This document shows, piece by piece, positions 12,986 to 25,164 of a DNA stretch of 64,000 bases (position 1 is the stretch's first letter; each line of letters opens with the position of its first letter). The notes under the pieces are model-generated. The model was not told the origin of the DNA. It was given only the letters and a program-made list of their open reading frames with translations, and searched no databases. The DNA is taken from the NCBI GenBank assembly GCA_001557505.1, contig LSAX01000003.1, positions 4,092,001 to 4,156,000 of the forward strand, written 5' to 3'. The position numbers were made by a program, and so were the translations under genes. This DNA is from Reticulascus tulasneorum (Eukaryota > Ascomycota > Sordariomycetes > Glomerellales > Reticulascaceae).

Positions 12986-15952
12986 TTAATTTTCCTCATC
13001 TGGGGATGCCGTCGCATTTATGCTAATGATTGGGCTGAGCCAGGATGCGTACCCGTTCGGATCGTACGCATCATACCCTGATTTCAACGCCCGAATAAGA
13101 AACCGGTAGTCTGCGTTTGGTAGATTATACATTGTACCATTCGGCGCCCATACCGTGGCTGCTAGCGAAGTCCATACGGTGAATTGGCCGTAGGGCTGAT
13201 ACCCATCGCTTGGTTGAAACCTGTACTGGGCTCCGCTGGTTGGTTTTTCAGCTTCTCCACCAGCAAGAGAGAACATCTCGCCGTAAGTCGGCATACCCAA
13301 GAAGTTATCGACTGGTTCCATGACAAGATTTGGATCGTTGGTTTCAAAACGATAACACCGGTCGAAGCCGTATCTATCCGGATGTACGACCTGATGGGGG
13401 TGCACGGCATCAACTCGGATGTATGATGTTGGCTGTCGGATTGCAACATAGAAATTGAAACCGTAATGAGGAGGGCGGAAGTCAAACACCATCAGATCGT
13501 TGATCCTGACATTATTGAACCAATCATACATTATGGGGATTTGCGGGACCCCCTCAGGAGGTGCCGGAGGCATGACTCCTATCGTCTTCTGAGCGACATT
13601 GCTAAAGTCGATAGTGTCGGAATCGGTGCTCCGACTATAGGGCACTCCAAGATATGGAACCGTATAGTTCATAACATCATCTGTGATGACGACATAGCCT
13701 CCGTAGATTGGGAGCATGTCAGGGTCAATATCCTCCGGCGCAGTAATAGCAACTGTGAAGCTAGCAGTATCTCCAGCCGGGATGACAATGTCTTCCGAAG
13801 AAAATTCTGCTGACGCATAGGACGCGTAAGCATTGCCATCGAAGTCCCATATCTGGTTTTCATAGTAGTCTCCATGAACCCTGGGAGCAGTGTTGACTAA
13901 CGATGCCCCTATGTGAGCAAAAGTGTATCTCTTTTCCCGCAATGACTTATTTTCAATGATAATGGTCTGTCGAGCAGGAGTAGCGCTATCTCTCAAACTG
14001 AGTTCGTTCGTCAAGATCACTGTCTCAGATTGAGCCTGATATGCCTTGTAGACATTAACCAATCCAGCTCCTTGCTGAGCAATGGCTGCGAGGAGCGTTT
14101 GGCCTGCGCTTCCGAAACCAATTACAGGTACCGGAGCCGCGGTATTTTGTAATAGCCCAAGAATCTGGTCAGGTGTTAAGCTCGGGAATGCGCTTTTCAA
14201 CAGAGCAAAACAACCGGCAATATGAGGTGCCGCCATCGACGTTCCAGAGAGGATTGCATATCCAACTCCCTCAGTAGTAGGCCAAAGACTGAAAATGTTC
14301 CCTCCGGGTGCCGAAATTTGGGGCTTCAACGTCATCTCGATTGACGGACCAAACGTGGAGAAGTCATTTATCATGCCACCTGTGGGTTGCATGGCGTCGT
14401 GCACGGATGAGTCGTCGAATGAAAGAGTGTAGTTCCTTCCGTACTTCTCTATCCCAGCTATAAGTTTGGCGAATTCTGCTTCTCGGACAAGAGCAAAGTC
14501 TAGCGTATAGTAGCCTGGCGTCGGAAGGATTAGGTCAGATACGTCGTCTGTGCCAAACCAACCTTGCCTGATGCCGTACTCGGGAAATATGGTCTCGGTC
14601 TGACCTTCGCAGTAACCGCCGGGTGAAACGAGAGCAATAATCTTGGAGCGATCTGGAAAGTTTGCAACCGCATTATCCCAGGCCTCAGAATTACACCCAG
14701 ATTCGGGACCGTCGTCCGCCAGGAAGATATGGAACGGGCCAGGATCCATCGGGTTAATCCTGGCATACTCTACCACACCATCGTCATTTCCGATAGCATT
14801 ATAGAGTGTTGGAAAACTGATGCTGTTAACGGAGCCGACACCGACGCTCGAGCTGTCGACTGATGGGAAGCTCGGATGATAAGGTCCAGATGATCCATCG
14901 TTTCCAGCAGAAGCGATAATAGCTATCCCTCGCGCTTTAACGGAAGCCAAAAACGGATCCGTTGAGTCGAAATAATTCAAAAATCCGAGAGACATACTGA
15001 TTACGTCTACCTCAGCTTCGACAGCAGCTTCAATTGCTTGCCAGATTACTCCTCGTTCAGTGTCGCCTAAACAACCGAAAATGCGATAGATGTATAAAGT
15101 TGCCTCTGGAGCAACACCGACAAATCCAAAGCCAACACCTTCTGGGTCTTGGCCAGCAACAATGCCTGCAACGTGGGTGCCGTGGCCACCGTAAAGGCAG
15201 CTGGCCATCGGGTCAGGATCGGGCTGAGGGGAGTTGCGGCCTGTATAGTCATCACCGACGAAATCATACCCATCCACAACCTTAAAGCCGTCTCCAAATC
15301 CGCCACCGAGCGATGGATGGGTATAATCAGCACCAGAATCAATAATAGCAATCTTTACACCTTTTCCTTTGATACCAAGCTTGTGCAACTGATCCACGCC
15401 GGTCATCGTGGACGGTGCATTGATGTTGCTTGTGCCATTGGCATGGGCAACCGTGGGGGCGGCTTCCGCTCTCTTTGTTGCCCGTCTGGTGTGGTTTGCA
15501 TCCGGGCTTACAAACCTATCGAGTCCGACGGGGGTTGGTCTCTTGACAATCACGTTCTCCCAAACATTTTTGACACCGGGAACCTTCCTGATGTCGTGAA
15601 CACTAGTATCATCGGCGGCGGCGATGGTCAAGCCATAGAAGATATCCCGATTTTTGAATTCGTGCGATACAGAATAGGTGACATCCAGATCTCGAGCTTT
15701 CTTGTGGAATTCGGCATGGGAATCGACACGTCTGGAAAGGTGTTAGAGATGAAGCATCGGTCTGCAGATTTTGCCGCGAGGAATAATAACATGCCTTTCC
15801 GTAAAGCTGATACCTGGCTCAAGTTCGATGATAAAGCCGTTGCTCTTAGGATCGGTGCTGATGCCTTTTCTGTCTATAACACCGAACGGCGAACTGACAG
15901 CATTGCAGGTCAAGAGCAAGCTAGCTGCCGTGCATAAGAGAGGGAGTCTCAT
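12986..15952 (-). CDS. secreted subtilisin-like serine protease (S8), copy 1
   Basis: Two exons, 15952-15795 and 15731-12986, encode 967 residues. The 63-nt phase-2 intron appears to be GC-AG (AG|GCATGT, branch CTAAC, acceptor CCAG); no GT donor gives the right frame. An N-terminal signal peptide is followed by an inhibitor-I9-like prodomain up to about residue 130. The catalytic triad is D184 (AIIDSG), H236 (GGHGTHVAG) and S551 (LSGTSMAAPH), with the oxyanion Asn about 330 in SAGNDG. A PA-type insertion of about 150 residues sits between His and Ser, and a beta-rich Fn3-like (DUF1034) C-terminal region follows. Length and layout match fungal extracellular Vpr/C5a-like subtilases. It likely acts outside the cell on protein. 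It is a paralogue of the gene at 22090-25079. Confidence 0.93.
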
Positions 15953-16070
15953 TGCGGTGGGCAGCGAAAGCAGTGGCCACAGACGAGTGAAGACAAAGGG
16001 CTCACAGAAGGCTTTGATGACAGTGCTTTTATCCCCGACCTCCAATACATGGCAAGGAGCTCACGCGTGC

Positions 16071-16078
16071 CTTTATAT
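16071..16078 (-). promoter_or_regulatory. TATA-like element of subtilase copy 1
   Basis: Minus-strand ATATAAAG about 119 nt upstream of the ATG at 15952. Confidence 0.45.
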
Positions 16079-18656
16079 TTGGCGATGTCTTCCTTAGGGT
16101 TCCGCATATCTTTAGCAGGACCACTTGCCACCACGACGATTTGAGAAGTCTGTTAAGAGCTTGAGGCTTGTCGTAGATGTTTGCACGACGCGCTAAGGCG
16201 TCTAAAGCGCAAGCTTATCTAACTTACTTGGATGGTGACAAAAATATATCATCTAATGTGTGATATCATTTGCTAGATGGATTTCTTAGTGGGGAAATAA
16301 TGGTCCAGTGGAGAGTAGGTACTGGGGGGTGCCAGTAAAGTAATCCTTCGATCGATCCTTTGAGATCCCGATAGGCAGGTTGTGGTATTTGAACAACCAT
16401 ACTAGTCCAGGAGCCGTCCAGCTCGGGCAGGTAGAGCTTTGTCACCTGCCAGATCCTCCGATCACGCAGGGGATATCAAGGGTAGATGCATGTGAAGTAG
16501 TAGTAAAACCGCGATTGGGGTTTGTGAGTTTCGAAATGTGCAGATAGCAGAATGCTTGGCCCACATTGAAGCAATCTAATATGGGGACTGGCAAATATCC
16601 ACGTGGGCATCTGGGTATGTGGCAGTGGGGAGCATCCGGTAGTTACAGTAGCCGAAGCACATTGTCACAACTCCCATATTATGTACCCAGCGCGCAAAGC
16701 AGTCACTGGGTTCTATACATTACTATCGCCTGTTCATGGGCGTCGAGTTTGGGAGATTAATTGATCTACATGCAATTTCTTCGGGATACCTGCAATTCAG
16801 AGGTACATCGCTCTATAGTGGAGGAAGGAAGGAAGGGGTATAGAGAGCCCCAGAGATGAGTCGCGGCCACTGAGATAAGGGCTAAGATGTCTGAGTGTGC
16901 GACCCGGAACTCAAGCCCATGAAATCTCATCCTGCCGCCTCGGCTTCTTGTCAACAAATGATTCGATGTCATGCTCCTTTCGGCGTTATTACTAGTCAGT
17001 CTAAGCCAAAGCCCATTCGCAGCTTCCAGGAGCGTAGGTATAATTACAGTTTCCAGCTTGCAGAGTTCCCTTTGCATGCTATGTTCCCTGTTGGAACATA
17101 GGGCCGTTTAAATAGACCGCGCTTTGACATCGCTACTTCTTTGGGATCTCGTCTTATCTCATCAAATAATCGTGCATTACTTATACATGTCTTTACCGCT
17201 AATAGACAAGGATATTATGTCCGCGGTAGACATGAAAAGATTGTTGTTTGAATCTATTAGCCTATCAACACTAACCGTAGATAATTTGATAGAGGCGGTA
17301 TTAAGGTCTAACGCTGGCCATTGACAACTTTAGAATACTTCTGTAATGGGAACCAGACAAATAAGTGGAATTAATATCAGAATGTTTAGTCCATAATAAG
17401 ACTTCAGATAGATTGGCAATACCTATCAAGCATGATGATGTAGATATGCGCAACTCATTCCCAACATCCATTCTTGCGGTCTTTGTGATGCAGCAAGTTG
17501 GTAGTAATGAGAACTGGGCCAATCTAGGCAGAAGATATCCAGGGTTTTCCCGGGCCGGCAATACAAACGAAAGGAAGCAATAGAAAGGCAGACTTCAGAG
17601 GTCATATGTGACTATGGTCTCATGACAATGCACGGAACGACTGGAGGGAGGCGAGTTAGGTCATGGGGCGACTACGGAGTGCGTCGCCAACATGGCCCGT
17701 TCCTCTGATATCACGAGACCGTTCAAATTCTTGTGGTAGATGAAAGCAGTGGGCACAATGTTTGCGAGAGCCTAGAAATCATGGAAGTGAAGAAAGACCG
17801 GTCGCAATAGCCGAGCAAGATGGTTGTACCCAGGGAAACTTGGAGTAGTGCACATGAAGCATGAAGCGGCAACCTCCTAGCCAGAGTTAGACTTCGCCCC
17901 CTCCATAGTAATCGATCATGTCTTATATCTCTGACTAAGATTAACAGGAACGTTTTGATTAGTTGCGCACACCAGCAGGTTACTGCGCGCGTGCGCTGGA
18001 CGATCGACCATGGAAGCATCTTCGTCCGCGTAAGAAAGCCGAATCCATCCCTGGTATCCAAGAAGCACTGCGTGGATATATCGTTGATTTAGACAAGTGC
18101 TTAGCGGTCCTCCCCACGCCAATCCCGCAACTTGACGTGCGTACTCCGGCAAATCCTGTCTAGGCTGCCATTTTCCGCCGAGCCACAGAATTCTGAGTTT
18201 GGTTCCCAATCCTCAACGCAACCGCACCACAAGGAATGGTCTATTTCCATGCGAGGGTCGCTGGCCCCACATGTAAGAAAATTGCTATGAAGCGGGACTT
18301 GATGCAGCATTCGTACTCCGCATAACCAACTCAAATGCCTCTGGCCAATTATGTACCTGCCGCTGTGAGCATATCGCCTCCTGGCCGAGGAAGCGTATTC
18401 ATTTTCCGGATTCCATCCGACGCACCGGCCGAACCCATCCCCCGACCGTGAGCCACGGGGCAGGACACTCGGCCGATAAGTCAGCTATAGCTTATAAGTC
18501 ATGGGGGCTGGACACTCGGCCGATAGTCAGCTGTAGGTGTAGAAGTCTCTGCGGTTGCTCAGCTGGAATTTTGGCTGTCGGTTCACCCATAGAGTGAATG
18601 TAGATAAAAGATGAGACCGTTGAAGAGGAACACAGTGAGTAAAAGGAGAACAAAAA
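16079..18656. other. divergent intergenic region, no gene recognised
   Basis: About 2.6 kb shared upstream space of subtilase copy 1 (minus) and the small secreted protein gene (plus). Several frames of 60-110 codons are present on both strands but none is convincing. It contains one short direct repeat at 18463-18536. Confidence 0.5.
18463..18536. repeat. short imperfect direct repeat
   Basis: Two copies of a 27-28 nt unit beginning GGACACTCGGCCGATA, at 18463-18490 and 18510-18536, differ by an indel and a substitution. They lie about 300-370 nt upstream of the small secreted protein start codon, so they could be duplicated promoter sites or simple local duplication. Confidence 0.7.
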
Positions 18657-18663
18657 TATAAAC
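18657..18663 (+). promoter_or_regulatory. TATA-like element of the small secreted protein gene
   Basis: TATAAAC about 170 nt upstream of the ATG at 18831. It is the best core-promoter candidate in the region. Confidence 0.4.
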
Positions 18664-18830
18664 GGGGCAGTCTCTTCCTGTTCAAGGAGAAGTTCATCAC
18701 AACATCTTCACATCCTCAAGTAACCAAGTTAGATAACACATTGTTCGACTCGATCTATATCAGTCCCACCAAGCCCTCTTTGTCATTCTACCCAGATCAT
18801 AATCAGTGTTCCGCCTCATATCTCCCGAAA

Positions 18831-19491
18831 ATGAAGTTCCTGAATGTTATCACCCTCTTCTCCAGCGCTGTTGTCGCTGCGCCGGCAGTCGGATCAGCTC
18901 TTGAAGTCAAGCCCGTAACCAGTGCTCAGAGTTCCCTCGCCTTGCGTGAGGCTAGTTATCAGGAGAATGGCCTCTACCTGGCCCACACCGACAAGGATGG
19001 GAATTCGGTTGTCGATTTCACCCCCTGGGACGAATTGGAGCCCGTCACCGCAGAGGACATTGAGTACTTCAACAACGCCACCGCGGCGGCTAAACTCAAA
19101 GCCCGAGACGACAAAGTTACCTGCTCAGGCCGATTCGGCAACATTGAGAACATGGGGGTTGCCAACCGAGCGGCAGCCAAGAACGCGGCAGCACATGGAC
19201 GCTACGAGTCGGGCACAACGGGATGGGTATGCGGAAGAGAGCTCCCTCCGTTGCATGGCCAAGAATCTAACTCGTGACTTCCAGGTCTATTTCCAAAACG
19301 AGAACTCGTTCTTCTGCAATTATTAGGCCATAACCTGGTCATACCAAAATATTATCGACTACCACATTGGAATGACGGAGGGCTGTGGCAACGAGGCTGC
19401 ACTTGGTTACCGCCGATGCAACGGTGGCAGCTGTGGCGGCGTCTCAGATGCTTCGGTTGGCCGAACATTCTACGGCGACCACTACTGTTAA
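18831..19491 (+). CDS. small secreted cysteine protein with in-frame TAG or alternative acceptor
   Basis: Exon 1 is 18831-19226 (132 codons), beginning with a signal peptide (MKFLNVITLFSSAVVAAP) and a propeptide-like region ending near the KARDDK segment. A phase-0 intron starts at 19227. The acceptor with the better branch site (CTAAC, 14 nt upstream) is CAG at 19282-19284; it adds 13 codons including FFCNY and then meets TAG at 19324-19326. The same frame stays open after the TAG for 54 codons to TAA at 19489-19491 and holds four or more cysteines. If the TAG itself is used as acceptor (intron 19227-19326, 100 nt), a 186-residue protein results without FFCNY, leaving five cysteines in the mature part instead of six. 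It is therefore a recently broken gene, an alternatively spliced one, or a readthrough case. I do not recognise a named family. Confidence 0.7.
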
Positions 19492-20338
19492 ATGGCTGTT
19501 GCCGAGAGTTACCAACCTATCGGACTAACATTGTTGTAGACTCGCCTGTCTCATCTGGGTGTAACTGACATGCTTCTGGTTGTCGCGGGTTTGCGCCTCT
19601 CTGTGGATGCTGACTTATATGCAAAACATCACAGCTCTAGGCCGCTCTGTTTCATTTTAAAGCTCATGGGGGAATTTATATTGTTCTCGGGGTCTGATCG
19701 GGGCAGGAAAGGAGGGAGGGATGGAACGCTCATTTTGGTTATGTTTTATGGCCCGCGTATCCCTCTCAGTGTCAAAAGGCCAAATTGACGTACTTGCCCC
19801 CTCCTCGTAGAAGCATAATTAATGATCCCTCAAGTATGTGATGCATCTATTAGATAAGAATTGACTAGCCAAGCGCCCTATATAGTTCTCTGTGCACTAT
19901 GAAATCGGTGCACGAGTGCGTTGATTGCGATGCAAACATCGCATAGCGGTTGAATCAGTTGTTATTGACCCATACCCCTGAGGCAAGGGCTTCAGCTGGA
20001 CTCAAAATTGAGGGCTGCCCCAAACGGCACTCAGGTCAGACTACGTCTGACACCAGACATTTTATCGTTGTAATTGGTCAAATGACAGCCAGTCAGATAC
20101 TACCAATTTTAACAGAAGTCCATTCATGGTGCAGTAATTAGAGAGTTCAAGCTGAACTCACACGTGAAGGATGCACTTTTGAACTCCTTCAGGATTTTAG
20201 TGGGCCGCAACGCGCAGATAAAACCCGAGCATCATCTTCAGTCGCTTCAATATAAACACTTGTTCTCCAAACTCCATTCGCCTCCCAGCAGTTTGTATCT
20301 AGGTTCACCAAACTAAAACCCCTTGGAAATCTGTCAAA
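19492..20338. other. intergenic region, no gene recognised
   Basis: 3' flank of the small secreted protein gene and promoter of the alcohol dehydrogenase gene. Only short frames without protein character are present. Confidence 0.5.
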
Positions 20339-21863
20339 ATGGCCGCCGACCTCCCTAAAACATTCAAGCGAGGGGTGTTTAAGGAGAATGGAGGCCCATT
20401 GACAGTCGAGGTAGTCGATCTTACGCTTCCAAGAAAAGGCGAGGTACTGGTAAAGGTTCAAGCATGTGGCGTGTGCTACTCTGACCGATTCGTTCAAGTC
20501 AATGGCATGGGGGGCGGCTTGTAAGTACAACGTTGCAGGAAAGATGCATCTAATTTTACAGAGGGCTAGAGTTTCTTTTGCCATAAAAAGAAATAGCTGT
20601 TAACATCTGTGGTATAGTCCCTTAGTCCCGGGTCATGAATACATCGGTCATGTCGCCGCAGTTGGGCCTGAAGAGTCCATTTGGAAAGTCGGCGACCGCA
20701 TCGGAGGAACCTGGCATGGCGGACACGATAGTCAGTTCTCAATGCCTATCTACCGAACACAACTCAACCCTACTAATACGACATCGGTTCCATGATAGAC
20801 ACCTGCAATGCTTGCAAAAAAGGTCTTCACCAGATGTGTGACAATGGTGTGGTCAATGGTGAAACCACCAATGGCGGATGTGAGTATTTTCATATGTTGT
20901 GGAATGTCGACACCAAGCTTCTAAGACAAATCACAGACGCGCAGTACTGCAAATTGCGATCTGAAGCCGGCGTTCGAATTCCAGAAGGTGTCGATGCCGC
21001 GGAATATGCACCTATCATGTGCGCAGGAGTTGCGACCTTCAACTCAATGCGACTGATGAACATACCGGCTGGGTCGACTGTTGCCGTTCAGGGGATCGGA
21101 GGCTTGGGACACTTGGCAATTCAGTACGCAAATAAATTCGGATACCGCGTCGTGGCCCTCTCCAGGAGTTCGGAGAAAGAAGACTTTGCTCGAGGGCTCG
21201 GAGCTCATGAGTACATTGACACTAGCAAGGGAGATCCGGGTGCGCAGTTGAAGGCGCTTGGAGGTGCAGCCTTAATTCTAACGACTGCCCCCAGCGGCGA
21301 TGCCATCTCGCCTCTGCTAACTGGCTTATCTCCATGTGGAAAACTACTCATCCTGGCAGGTAAGGCGTCGGCATGTCTACCGCCTAGTTTCCAAGTCCAG
21401 TACCACTAATCCATGCGTCAGTTGCCGGTGATATAACGGTCAACACTGGTTTAATGGTAAGCTGGTTGCCGGGTTGCCAATCTGTATCCTGTGAAACGCA
21501 AGAACGAAGGCCTAACTGAAGTAGCTTCACTACGGTCTCTCCATTCATACGTGGCCCTCAGGCCATGCCGTTGATGTTGAGGATGCTATTGCTTTCACCA
21601 ATCTACAGAATATCAAGTGTCTCGTGGAGACGTGGCCACTTGAAAATGCCAAAGAGGCATTTGGTAACTTATTTCCCATTCGTACAGTTATTTGCGGTAG
21701 GTTAACTGTTCTCAGAAGCAATGATGAATGGCACTGCGCGTTTTCGGGCAGTGATAAGGATGGAATGAGGGAGAGATGCACATATTCGTGGTCAGAGCAA
21801 CGTCACGTTTGGAGGGAGGGGTTACATTCTAATTGCAAACCTAAATATGCTGGCAGTCTTTAG
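20339..21863 (+). CDS. zinc-dependent alcohol dehydrogenase (MDR family)
   Basis: Six exons, 20339-20520, 20618-20730, 20799-20879, 20937-21359, 21422-21456 and 21525-21863, keep one frame of 390 codons; introns are 57-97 nt. The junctions restore family motifs: GVCYSD with catalytic Cys46, PGHE with His67-Glu68, the structural-zinc region with C-x2-C-x7-C (three cysteines), the second catalytic Cys in MCAG, and the NAD(P)-binding GIGGLGHLAIQYANKFG. It should be a cytosolic NAD(P)H-dependent alcohol/aldehyde oxidoreductase. The last about 45 residues, after EAFGNLFPIRTVI, do not resemble the usual short family end, so the true stop may differ (a further intron or a small 3' lesion). It is convergent with subtilase copy 2, 226 bp away. 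Confidence 0.88.
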
Positions 21864-22089
21864 ATCCGTTCATGTGATCTATTCAAACCTTTCGACAGTA
21901 ATATATAGAGTTAGATTTTATCTATTAACCTATCTGCCATGTCTGTACATGGTGTGGAACACGGCCGATATTTCTATTTCTGCAGCTCCTCATCCTACTC
22001 TGCCCTGTACATAGCTCTTAGCATCACAGGATCCTTCGAAGCTTATGTAAGAAGAAAGCCGTTTTCATGTAGTTTAAGATCTCCTACTC

Positions 22090-25079
22090 TCAAACACAGT
22101 ATTCCGGCGGTCCAACACAAGAGGTGAGATTGAGCCTAATAATTGGGCTCAACCAACTCTCGTACTGATTGGCATCCTCCCAGTCCATGTTCAGGCTCCT
22201 TTTGAGAGCACGTACCAAGAACCGATAGTCTCCAACAGGCGCTTGATATGTGGTACCGTTGTTCAACCAAAGCTCCCCCATCCACGGCGCCCATCCGTAG
22301 ATGAAACCTTCAGGCAGGTAGACATAGTTGTCAGGGTTGTATGGCCTGTCATTGCTAGTGATGAACGCAAGGATATTTCCGTATGACTGAGCCCCCAAGA
22401 AGTCATCAAGCTGTTCAACGTCGATAGGAGGCGTCACTGTCTTGTTCGGGAGCACTGTATCAACTTGATACCCGTAATAGGTCGGCTTGAACGATGTGTC
22501 AACAGGCACAGCATCAACCCGAACGTATGGGCTAGGGTTGCGAATGGCAAGCCATATGGCAGGGTAGTTGTTATCCCAGCCCCCGATATACTCTTCAATG
22601 TCGTTATTGCGAACACTCCAATCCCACGACATTATGACTGGTAGATATGGAATGTCAGGCAGAGGCTGAGGCTCAACTCGCTGGGGATACATGATAGAAG
22701 CTGTATCAATGGTCTGTAACTGGGAAAGTGCCCCCATATAGGGAATCGTGTACTTTTCGCACGAGTTCCTGCGAATGACAATGTAGCCAGAGTAAATGGG
22801 CAGCCTGTCGAGCTGTGCGCTTTCCATGATTGGTGGAGTGATGGTGAATTTCACTGTGGCTTTTCCTCCTGCGGGAATAGTGACAGATGAAGTCTGGAAG
22901 GCAACTGATGCTGGAGCAGAATAGAGAACATCGATTGGGAGCCAGTTGATCCAATTGTCCAAGTTGATGGATTCGGGGAATAGCGGGAGGCGGTCAATCA
23001 CAGCCGCTGCAGTGTGATCAAAATTATAAGTTCGTGCTTTAGCGCTCTTATTTTCGATAGTGATAGTCCTCGACTTTGGACTGATGTCCGAGCCCAGATT
23101 GAATTCCGAGGCCGAAACCACCGTATTTCGCCCGGCTATGACAGCTGCGGCGCAGTTAATCATTCCGGACCCCTGTTGGACAGCAGTATTCAGGAGGTCG
23201 TCAGCACCATGGACAGGGAGGGGCCTGGCCGTGCTCTGAATCAAACGGAATATCTCAGCGGGAGACAGTTTGGGATATTGCGATTTGATAAGCGCCACGC
23301 ACCCGGCTGCAAGGGGCGTAGCCATACTCGTGCCTGAGAGTAGCGCATATCCTCCGCCACCAAGTTCGCTGAAAACCGGCCAAGTTGAAAGGATTTGGCC
23401 GCCAGGAGCGCTGGTCGAAGGCTTCAGGAAACCTTCCGAGGTCGGCCCGTAGCTACTATACAAGCTAACTGTTTGTCCTGCAGGCTGCACATAGTCGTCG
23501 ACTGACTGGTTGGGGAAAGAAAGTTTGTACGATTGTCCTTGTTCCTTGACACCAGCGATGATTGCCTGTGCTTCACTATAAAGGAGAAACACAGGTGCAA
23601 TGCCAGGGGAAGGTCCCGGAAGATCCATATCGAGTCGTTCCTGTTGGAAATAGAACCATAGGTTGTTGATGTTTAGAGGAATGGCGTATTCATAAGCGAA
23701 GCTCAGGCAGTCGAAGGAGATGTCCACCAGGACAATGAAAGTGGATGTATCTCCGTACTCCTGGGCAACTGAATCCCACCATTCGGGCTGGGTGCACTCA
23801 CCCTCAAAGGCCACAGCAACCTTGTATCCTCCTTCTAGATCGTGCACAGGAAACAATGATCCGTACTTGATTGTCTGTTCCAGAGAATCTGCTGCAGAGT
23901 ATAGAAGGGGGAAATTGGCGTTGTTTACCGATCCAATCGAGATCACTCCCTTGTTGAGAGAGGGAGACGATGCGAAATAAGCGCCATGGTTGATGCCGTC
24001 ATTTCCTGCAGCCACGACCAAACTTATACCGAGGGTGTCAATAGCTTGCACTATGGGAGCATACGGGTCGCCCGTAGTCCAGAACGATGCACCGCCGAGT
24101 GACATGCTTATGACATCGACACCGCCTCGCGCAGCGCGAATCATTGCTTCCATAATGATATCATCTGTAGTGCCACCGCCCACGCAGCTGAACACACGAT
24201 ACATGTATAGGGATGCTTCAGGTGCCGCGCCGACCAACCCGAATCCTTGGCCCTCAGGGTCGAGACCAGCAACAATTCCTAACGTAGCCGTGTTAAAACA
24301 TTTCTCGCGACGGCGGATAACTGATGGAACTCACCACTGACATGGGTTCCATGACCACCGGAACTGCAAGTCGACAATGGGTCGTCATCTGGGGTGGGCT
24401 CTAGACTTTCATCATAGTCATCCCCGACCAAATCATAACCTCCAGCAACTTTGAATCCTTCTCCGAAGCCGCCGCCAAGGGAAGGATGCCGATAGTCGAC
24501 GCCAGAGTCGATAATGCCAATTTTAACTCCTTTCCCTTTGATTCCTTTGGCATGGAGCCGGTCAATGCCAGTCATTCCCAGAGGTTTGTTGATGTCCCCT
24601 GTAGTATTCACATGAGCAATTTGGACAGGGTCAACCAGCTGGCCAACATCTCTTGAGCTTGAATTAAAAACTTGGCTATTCGAGCCTCCTAGAAACACAG
24701 GGTTTGGACGTGAGATAAAGCGGTTCGGCCAGACATTTTTCACATCCCCGAATGTCAAGAGGGTGCTGATCTCGGCTGCTCTTGAGGCAGGATCACGATC
24801 AGTAAATGAGATTGCAATTCCATAGAAGAACTCCTGGTCTTCAAACTCCCGGTCGACAGTGTATGTGCCTAACAATTTGCGAGCTCGGCTGTGAAAGTCT
24901 GGTGCCCTAAGGCCGGTTTGCACATCTAACTGGATGATGTATCCGACAATGTTTTGCGCCGCGATATTGTTGGCAGCAAATGCTGTCGCATTTGGGAGAG
25001 CCGAACGAGTCGTAACGACAGGATTTGCTGCAGCGGCCACGCTGCTGAGCAGGAGCGCAAACGAGGTTCGGAGTTGCAT
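22090..25079 (-). CDS. secreted subtilisin-like serine protease (S8), copy 2
   Basis: Two exons, 25079-24335 and 24278-22090, with a 56-nt phase-1 intron (donor GTGAGT, acceptor TTAG) placed inside the histidine motif, give 977 residues. Signal peptide (MQLRTSFALLLSSVAAAA), prodomain, then D191 (GIIDSG), H243 (GGHGTHVSG) and S566 (LSGTSMATPL). A PA-type insertion lies between His and Ser and a beta-rich Fn3-like tail follows, as in copy 1. The two proteins are collinear and similar in length, but they are clearly diverged and their introns lie at different places, so the duplication is not recent. A secreted endopeptidase is the expected product. Confidence 0.94.
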
Positions 25080-25157
25080 GTCGGCGGTATATTGACGTAT
25101 TTAGTGCCGCTCGTGAGTGCCTGGTATCAAGATCCCGTCAACACGCATGCGATCCAG

Positions 25158-25164
25158 GTTTATA
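25158..25164 (-). promoter_or_regulatory. TATA-like element of subtilase copy 2
   Basis: Minus-strand TATAAAC about 80-85 nt upstream of the ATG at 25079. Confidence 0.45.
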
